Part shown: piece after piece, positions 21,715-25,953 of the stretch
How the letters are laid out: each line of letters starts with the position of its first letter
Numbering within the stretch: the stretch's first letter is position 1
Origin: a virus
DNA length: 25,953 nucleotides
Reading direction: 5' to 3' (one strand)
Virus record (IMG/VR): IMGVR_UViG_3300042542_001237
Location: 1 to 25,953 of that record
Notes under the pieces: model-generated
Seen by the model: the letters and a program-made list of their open reading frames with translations, nothing else
Told to the model about the DNA's origin: nothing
Databases searched by the model: none
Made by a program: the position numbers and the translations under genes

Positions 21715-21785
21715 AAGATACGGCAATGTATGGCGCGTTTGTCTAAATGGGATGTGCAAAGATCATGCGCAAGACTGGCAAGCAG

Positions 21786-22106
21786 TTATCTTTTATCATC
21801 AGATGTTGAATCAATCAACCAGTCCTGAATCTTTAGCACGCGATCAACGGTCCATGACTCCTGACGGTTAAACCACTCGCGCCATTCTTCGCTGCCTTTG
21901 CGACGGTTGCAATTCTGACATGCGGGAACAAGATTACCAGCAACTGTGGCGCCGCCCTTGTGGCGTGGTTTGACGTGGTCTAACGTATCAGCCGGCACAC
22001 CGCAGTACGCGCATTCATGCTGCCATGCCTCAAAGATTTGCTGTCTAAATTGATGCTTTGCGCTGCGTTTTGATACGAGGTTGGAGCCATCAATCAAATG
22101 ATCCAC
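21786..22106 (-). CDS. HNH endonuclease
   Basis: This is a 106-residue HNH nuclease with CAYCG, LDHVKPRHKGGA, NLVPACQNCNRRKG and a downstream WREWFNRQ helix. The metal-binding cysteines and the DH and N residues of the HNH motif are present. A GTG at 22106 or TTG at 22097 best fits the end of the upstream gene; an ATG at 22157 would overlap it by 68 bases. HNH proteins of this size are common in phages. Its convergent partner is the sigma gene, 71 bases away; nothing notable lies between them. Confidence 0.8.
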   Translation of the reverse strand: MDHLIDGSNLVSKRSAKHQFRQQIFEAWQHECAYCGVPADTLDHVKPRHKGGATVAGNLVPACQNCNRRKGSEEWREWFNRQESWTVDRVLKIQDWLIDSTSDDKR

Positions 22107-22272
22107 GCAATTCGGGGATAGGTAGCACCTGAACCGATAAGCCCAGGATGTGATCATTAGACGGCGCTAACTCAGTGAGCCGCGCCACAAAATCATCTGA
22201 TACCGCTTCCGGGTCGTCGCTGTCGCTTTCCACCACGATGGTGTATTCGATCTCAAGGACGTACTGCCTCAT
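22090..22272 (-). CDS. Hypothetical acidic small protein
   Basis: This 60-residue protein starts MRQYVLEIEYTIVVESDSDDP and has VSDDFVARLTELAPSNDHI, then a strand LGLSVQVLPI. It looks like a small alpha/beta fold. The start overlaps the phosphoesterase stop (ATGA), and its end overlaps the HNH start. The family is unknown. Confidence 0.65.
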   Translation of the reverse strand: MRQYVLEIEYTIVVESDSDDPEAVSDDFVARLTELAPSNDHILGLSVQVLPIPELRGSFD

Positions 22273-23120
22273 ACCGTTGGCCTGCAGGTGATGTCAACGC
22301 CGCCGCGCTCCCGTGGCCGCAGCGTTAGCCATATCCCTCCAAGTGATTTAGGCATCACAATGCGCTCAATTGCCCATCCACCCGTAGCGCCAAACTCCTG
22401 CTTATATGTGCCGGTCTGCAGATGCCAGCGCTGCTCAACCCATGCCTTGCCGTTCTCCGCGATGCGATAGCACGGGTGAGCGACCATGCTGCGCTCGTGG
22501 TTATGACCATTGACCATGATGTCTGCGTCAGGTGCAATCTGCGCATACCGGCCGCCGCCCATGGTGCCTTTGGTGACGATGCCGCCCCATGCGCCATGGT
22601 GAAAGAACAACGTACAGCGGCGTGTGCGGCCAGCTGGTTGGCGGAATGCAAACCGCACAAAGCCCTGATAGCCCATATGCTCGGTGACGGCGCCATCGTT
22701 GCGCATGAGCCGCACCACGTTCTCTAGCGGGTCGATCTCTTGATTGTTGAGCACGGCAGTCTCGTGGTTGCCATCGCCCATCATCAGGATCATGTTGCCG
22801 TATGGCCTGAGCAGGTCTGCCGACTCGCGGAAGACCAGATCGAAATAGTTGCCGCCGAGGTGCTCTGGTCTGATGTCACCCTTGCTACCGCGCCGATCCT
22901 TTTTGCCCTGCATCAGGCAAAGCACATCACCAAACATCAACGCATGACCACCAATCGCCTTGCACTCCTCAAGGTGCTGCAATAGCAGCTTGCGGTTACA
23001 TTTCGGGTTGTCTAGGTGGATGTCCGATAGCAGAAGAAAGGTTGCCTCTTCTTTGGTGCTGCTGTACGGTATCCGTATCTCCAAAAGCTCCGGCGATACT
23101 CTTGCAGACGTAATCGCCAT
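22269..23120 (-). CDS. Calcineurin-like metallophosphoesterase
   Basis: This 283-residue protein has the complete metal-site series: D33/H35 in LSDIHLD, D65 in MFGDVL, N118/H119 in GDGNHE, H174 in FFHHGAW and H206/H208 in NGHNHE. The fold hydrolyses phosphodiesters or phosphomonoesters with two metal ions. Related phage proteins are usually unassigned; candidates include a nuclease, a cyclic-nucleotide phosphodiesterase or a phosphatase. It lies 27 bases after the endolysin gene on the same strand and leads the small protein and HNH gene. Confidence 0.88.
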   Translation of the reverse strand: MAITSARVSPELLEIRIPYSSTKEEATFLLLSDIHLDNPKCNRKLLLQHLEECKAIGGHALMFGDVLCLMQGKKDRRGSKGDIRPEHLGGNYFDLVFRESADLLRPYGNMILMMGDGNHETAVLNNQEIDPLENVVRLMRNDGAVTEHMGYQGFVRFAFRQPAGRTRRCTLFFHHGAWGGIVTKGTMGGGRYAQIAPDADIMVNGHNHERSMVAHPCYRIAENGKAWVEQRWHLQTGTYKQEFGATGGWAIERIVMPKSLGGIWLTLRPRERGGVDITCRPTV

Positions 23121-23147
23121 GCCGTTTGTAGCGGCTTACACGGCAGT

Positions 23148-24215
23148 CTAATAGTCCCAGCGCACGCGTGGTCTGCCTTTACGGATGCCTAGGTGGACGA
23201 AACCCTTAGGCGCGCCATAGCCGACGCTGTACGGCCACTCACGATCAACCCATGCCTGCACCTTGTTGATGTCAGCGCCATCGACGTAGAAGTCCACAGC
23301 TCCCACATTGGGAGCATCGTAGAGATGCTCACTGCCTGATGCGCCACCGACAGCGCGGTTGATCGCTGCTGGCCTGTAGCCGCTGGTAATCGTGATGCGC
23401 TTGCCGCCAAATGCCGTGCGCACACGCTCCAAGAATGCTGCCAGCTCGGCCGCGGTGTCGATCTGATGTTGAGCAACAAACCGCCGTGCCGGATCACCCA
23501 GCGCAAACTCGCCAAGGGTGAAATGTGCCGACAGCTTGGTGCTGAACGGATCGCTGGGTTTCACCTTGTACGGCAACGCTTGCGCAGCTTCGCCCCACAG
23601 GCGCCCCTCAGCCTGCCGGCGACGCAGCAGCCCAGCTTCCACATTGGTGCCAGGATTGCGGTACAGCAGCATCGCCTCGGGGACTGCATCCCAGTCCTTT
23701 TCCTTTAGCCGCTTGCTGATCGTTTCAAAGCCCGGCGCGGCGTAGAAAGCAGAGCCCAAGTTATAGGCAAAGCTAATCAAGGCGCACTGCTTGTCGCCGT
23801 TCATGGCGTTCCAGTACGGCACGGTCGCCCGCAGCTTGTCGGCAGTGCGCTCGATCTCAAGATCCAGCAGCTTGCTGGCCTCAATGATGGTGATTTTGTC
23901 ACCGCGCTGCACCTTGCGGCCGTCGCTGTACCTAGTGGTGCCGTAGCCAATGGTCCAGGGATCGCCGCCGCTGAGCGGATCCGGGTAAGCCGACAGGTGG
24001 CACCCTTCAAACTCCTTGATCAGCTTTGCTGCCGCCTCATGGCTATGCAGCTTGCCATCTTGGCTCCAGGTCTGGAACCAAGGCTGGCTCCTGTCAAACA
24101 ACTCAGGCGCAACCTTTAATAGCTCGGCTTCTAGTTCAGAGATCGCCGCCTGCTGATGCGGCAGCCCTTTCCAGTAGCGGAACAGGTCGCTGGGCTTGAT
24201 TGGTGATTTGCTCAC
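23148..24215 (-). CDS. Two-domain endolysin: GH24 lysozyme plus M15 peptidase
   Basis: This 355-residue protein degrades the cell wall at lysis. After a helical N-terminal segment (1-60), a lysozyme-like muramidase spans about 62-210, with E70 in EFEGC, D79 in YPDP and T88 in WTIGYG forming the E-D-T catalytic set. A second domain, about 228-350, is an M15 D-Ala-D-Ala-type peptidase: SGYRP (278-282), H297 in SEHLYD, D308 in GAVDF and H341 in VHLGI as zinc ligands. Two cutting activities in one chain suit the thick cyanobacterial wall. No signal peptide is seen, so a holin is needed. The start is GTG at 24215. Confidence 0.92.
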   Translation of the reverse strand: MSKSPIKPSDLFRYWKGLPHQQAAISELEAELLKVAPELFDRSQPWFQTWSQDGKLHSHEAAAKLIKEFEGCHLSAYPDPLSGGDPWTIGYGTTRYSDGRKVQRGDKITIIEASKLLDLEIERTADKLRATVPYWNAMNGDKQCALISFAYNLGSAFYAAPGFETISKRLKEKDWDAVPEAMLLYRNPGTNVEAGLLRRRQAEGRLWGEAAQALPYKVKPSDPFSTKLSAHFTLGEFALGDPARRFVAQHQIDTAAELAAFLERVRTAFGGKRITITSGYRPAAINRAVGGASGSEHLYDAPNVGAVDFYVDGADINKVQAWVDREWPYSVGYGAPKGFVHLGIRKGRPRVRWDY

Positions 24216-24218
24216 AGA

Positions 24219-24359
24219 TCAGCGGCGCTTAGGAAACATCAGCCTCAGTGCCTGCAGCAGCAGTTGCACCCAGCTATTGGATTTAAGCGGCGTCAGCGCG
24301 ATGATCTCGCTGCCAGCAGCAAGAACGATGGCGATGACGGCGACAGTTTGCGCGTCCAT
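24219..24359 (-). CDS. Holin-like small membrane protein
   Basis: This 46-residue protein has one hydrophobic helix (about residues 5-22, VAVIAIVLAAGSEIIAL), then SNSWVQLLLQALRLM and a basic tip FPKRR. The AAGSEIIAL ... SNSWVQL pattern resembles small peptides I associate with cyanophage lysis regions (from memory). The position just before the endolysin gene, two bases after the preceding stop, supports a holin or holin-partner role. Confidence 0.7.
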   Translation of the reverse strand: MDAQTVAVIAIVLAAGSEIIALTPLKSNSWVQLLLQALRLMFPKRR

Positions 24360-24361
24360 GA

Positions 24362-24610
24362 CTAACCGTGTGGGCGTGCCTCTAGCGTAGCTACCCGCTG
24401 CTCGACGCCATTCAAACGGGCAAAGGTTTCTTTACGGTCTGACTTGATGTCGCCATGGAGCACCTCCAGTTGCGTGGCGATGTGCTCCACTGCAGCGGTG
24501 AGCCGGATCACTGCATCACGAGCCTCGTCGCTGCGGCGGCTGAAGCCCATCGCGCCCATCGCGGCCACGCTGATGGATGCCCCAGCAACAGCAGCGATGA
24601 CCTCGATCAT
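24362..24610 (-). CDS. Membrane protein with coiled coil, lysis cassette
   Basis: This 82-residue protein has one N-terminal membrane helix (about residues 2-22, IEVIAAVAGASISVAAMGAMG), then RRSDEAR and a long amphipathic coiled coil (about 30-78). This shape is shared by holins of one-helix type, pinholins and some spanin-like or peptidoglycan-contact proteins. It lies 4 bases after the DUF7936-like gene and just before the holin-like peptide, so the pair may form a holin/antiholin set (inference). Confidence 0.7.
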   Translation of the reverse strand: MIEVIAAVAGASISVAAMGAMGFSRRSDEARDAVIRLTAAVEHIATQLEVLHGDIKSDRKETFARLNGVEQRVATLEARPHG

Positions 24611-24614
24611 GCAC

Positions 24615-24932
24615 TCAGGTTAGCGCCTGCTGCCATGGCATCCCGCTGGCTTTGCTGGGATGACGCTGCTCGTCAAGCTGCGCCTGCAGGGCGGTCAAGA
24701 TCTCGGTGACCTTCTCAGCACCGAAGGCATCCTGGACCCAGCCGATCACCATCTGCTCAGTCAGGTCGGCATACGGGATCAGCTTGTCCGGGCGCTCAAA
24801 GCCCAGTGAACCGTAGGCGCCGCTGCTGTAGGTGCCGTCTTCGGCCGAAAGCGACCAATGAGCTGTCATCACAAACCCGTCGGCGGTTTCGCGTTCCAGG
24901 TTGGCGATGTGCCAGGTGAAGGTGGTGGCCAT
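24615..24932 (-). CDS. DUF7936-like conserved cyanophage protein
   Basis: This 105-residue protein begins TTFTWHIANLERETADGFV and has GTYSSGAYGSLGFERP and LIPYADLTEQMVIGWVQDAFG. The same pattern recurs in small conserved proteins of cyanobacterial viruses (DUF7936, from memory). The fold is probably a beta sandwich with a C-terminal helix. It is often placed among late genes, and a virion or host-contact role is possible but unproven. Confidence 0.8.
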   Translation of the reverse strand: MATTFTWHIANLERETADGFVMTAHWSLSAEDGTYSSGAYGSLGFERPDKLIPYADLTEQMVIGWVQDAFGAEKVTEILTALQAQLDEQRHPSKASGMPWQQALT

Positions 24933-24959
24933 GCAATGCCTTGATTTAGTGTCAATGTA

Positions 24960-25814
24960 TCAGATTTCAGGCATTGCGTACTCTTGCGTGGTGTTGCAGT
25001 AATGCTTAAAGATCACCTCGCTGGTATTGCCAGCCCAGGCTGCTACCTGCGGCACAGGGATGCCGGCCTCAATCCAGTGGCTGATGGCTGTATGCCGGCA
25101 GTCGTATGGCCGGTAAAGGTGTGAGATCAGTCCGGCCTGATGCAGCGGCTGTAGCTTCTTGCGGAAGTAGCTCTGGAATGCCAGCCGGTCCCACGGGAAC
25201 AGGTAATCGGACTCTCGGGGCAAGGTGTCGAGGATTGCCTGACACTTGCCGTTGAGCGGCACCCATCGTTTTTTGTTGGTCTTGGTGCTGTCCTTCAGGC
25301 CATGGGTCAGCGTCCAGTTCTGATGCACCAGGATCTTGTTGTCTTTGATGTCAGCCCACCGCAGCGCCCGCACCTCTCCGGTTCGCATGGCGGTCTGCAG
25401 CATGAACTCGGTATATTGCGACCAGTTCACGGTCCGATAGGTCAGCTTTGCCTCAAGCGCTGCCAGCACCAGGCCGATCTCATTGCGCGGGATGACGATG
25501 ATCTCTTCGTCCCGCTGCGGCGCCTTGGGCATCTTGAAACTGGCCAGCGGGTTGCGGTCCAGGTAGCCGACATCTTCTTGCGCCGCCCACTTGTACATCG
25601 TCTTGGTGTACATCGCCACGCGCCGCGATGACAGGACGGGCTTCTGCCCCAGCACCCAGATCATGACCTGCCGCGCCTGATCCAGGTCCTGCACCGGGCA
25701 GCGCCTGAGCCACTTGGTGACCTGCCGATAATCAGATGTCAGGCTGGTTGGGCACAGCGAGATGGAACGCTCTGCGAGGAAGGCGTCCCATAACTCGCTG
25801 ACTGTCAGTGACAC
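24960..25814 (-). CDS. int: Tyrosine recombinase (phage integrase)
   Basis: This is a 284-residue site-specific recombinase. The SAM-like core-binding domain spans about 1-95. The catalytic domain has R144 in AMRTGEVRALRW, Lys near 178-182 in TKTNKKRWVPL, R240 in DCRHTAI, and nucleophile Y272 in FKHYCN. The box-II His is Tyr (Y237) and the usual GH is AGN (N263), substitutions found in other integrase subfamilies. The short length suggests that no long arm-binding domain is present. The start is GTG at 25814. Its presence indicates the capacity for lysogeny. No attachment site is recognised. Confidence 0.9.
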   Translation of the reverse strand: MSLTVSELWDAFLAERSISLCPTSLTSDYRQVTKWLRRCPVQDLDQARQVMIWVLGQKPVLSSRRVAMYTKTMYKWAAQEDVGYLDRNPLASFKMPKAPQRDEEIIVIPRNEIGLVLAALEAKLTYRTVNWSQYTEFMLQTAMRTGEVRALRWADIKDNKILVHQNWTLTHGLKDSTKTNKKRWVPLNGKCQAILDTLPRESDYLFPWDRLAFQSYFRKKLQPLHQAGLISHLYRPYDCRHTAISHWIEAGIPVPQVAAWAGNTSEVIFKHYCNTTQEYAMPEI

Positions 25815-25830
25815 AGGGTGAGTATTGAGT

Positions 25831-25848
25831 AGGTCTAAGAGGTCTAGG
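25831..25848. repeat. Tandem 9-base repeat before integrase gene
   Basis: AGGTCTAAG is followed directly by AGGTCTAGG. The pair lies in the 29-base gap before the integrase start and reaches into the stop of the tail-fibre gene. It might be a protein-binding site, possibly for integrase itself, or chance. Confidence 0.4.
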
Positions 25849-25953
25849 CAATACCAGCATCAGCGAGACGCTGTTCGAGAACCTCAATGCGTTCCATTGC
25901 TTCCTGCAGCGCCTTCACTGCCTTCATGTAGAGCACCGAATAGTTGACCGACT
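25844..25953 (-). CDS. C-terminus of a tail fibre/spike with S74-type chaperone domain (partial)
   Basis: The last 36 residues of a minus-strand gene enter from the right edge and stop with TAG at 25844-25846. The sequence VNYSVLYMKAVKALQEAMER, then IEVLEQRLADAGIA, is the typical end of an intramolecular chaperone of endosialidase (peptidase S74) type: a conserved Tyr segment followed by a trimeric coiled coil. Such domains fold tail fibres and then cut themselves off. The bulk of the gene is outside the window. Confidence 0.75.
   Translation of the reverse strand, partial: SVNYSVLYMKAVKALQEAMERIEVLEQRLADAGIA

Noticed and set aside
21715-21785. Gap between the sigma factor and HNH genes as attachment site or terminator
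   Set aside because: No convincing hairpin, T-run or repeat is present in the 71 bases.
24936-24956. TTGACA on the minus strand before the DUF7936-like gene
   Set aside because: It is a perfect -35 hexamer, but the expected -10 position falls on the start codon and has no TATAAT-like sequence.
1-25953. CRISPR array, tRNA genes or insertion sequences
   Set aside because: No regularly spaced repeat-spacer pattern, no cloverleaf with a T-loop motif and no transposase were seen when reading both strands; this was by eye, not by covariance search.

Overview
The window looks like part of a temperate, siphovirus-like cyanophage (or provirus) genome of a high-GC picocyanobacterial host such as Synechococcus or Cyanobium. 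Phage identity rests on recognisable terminase, portal, MuF, scaffold, capsid, endolysin, tail-fibre and integrase genes. The cyanobacterial assignment is inference. It rests on a sigma factor resembling cyanobacterial group-2 sigmas, a small conserved protein and a small membrane peptide of kinds I associate with cyanophages, and two copies of the cyanobacterial HIP1 octamer GCGATCGC. No tRNA, rRNA, CRISPR or insertion sequence was seen.

Layout. From 1 to about 9050 a tightly packed minus-strand late operon runs, in transcription order: ribbon-helix-helix (RHH) protein, small protein, DnaN-like sliding clamp, small and large terminase, a small membrane protein, portal, a small protein, MuF head protein, four small proteins, scaffold, major capsid, and the start of another gene at the left edge. 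One gene of opposite strand (1893-2168) interrupts it. From 9052 to 9412 lies an iteron array in two opposed clusters around a pyrimidine-rich core, the best candidate for the replication origin. A minus-strand primase-helicase preceded by a coupled RHH regulator follows (9345-11884). A divergent intergenic region with palindromes leads into the plus-strand early module (11956-21714): HNH nuclease, SNF2-helicase/DNA-methyltransferase fusion, second SF2 helicase, VRR-NUC nuclease, small proteins including a membrane-anchored HTH protein, RecE-like exonuclease, RecT annealase, HTH protein, SSB, DUF3310 protein, possible RHH protein, zinc-ribbon protein, dCTP deaminase and sigma factor. The right end is again minus strand: tail-fibre C-terminus (partial), tyrosine integrase, DUF7936-like protein, two small membrane proteins, a two-domain endolysin, a metallophosphoesterase, a small protein and an HNH nuclease.

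Working together (inference). The origin array lies between a primase-helicase and a clamp. The plus-strand genes supply recombination (RecE/RecT/SSB), fork or branch processing (two helicases plus VRR-NUC), DNA modification and nucleotide supply, ending in a sigma factor that could redirect host RNA polymerase to later genes. Packaging and head genes start just beyond the origin. Both window edges cut minus-strand structural genes, so the missing tail module probably joins the left edge to the right edge in a circular or permuted genome. Most neighbouring genes overlap by 1-4 bases, which implies translational coupling. No DNA polymerase gene, attachment site or host flank is visible.
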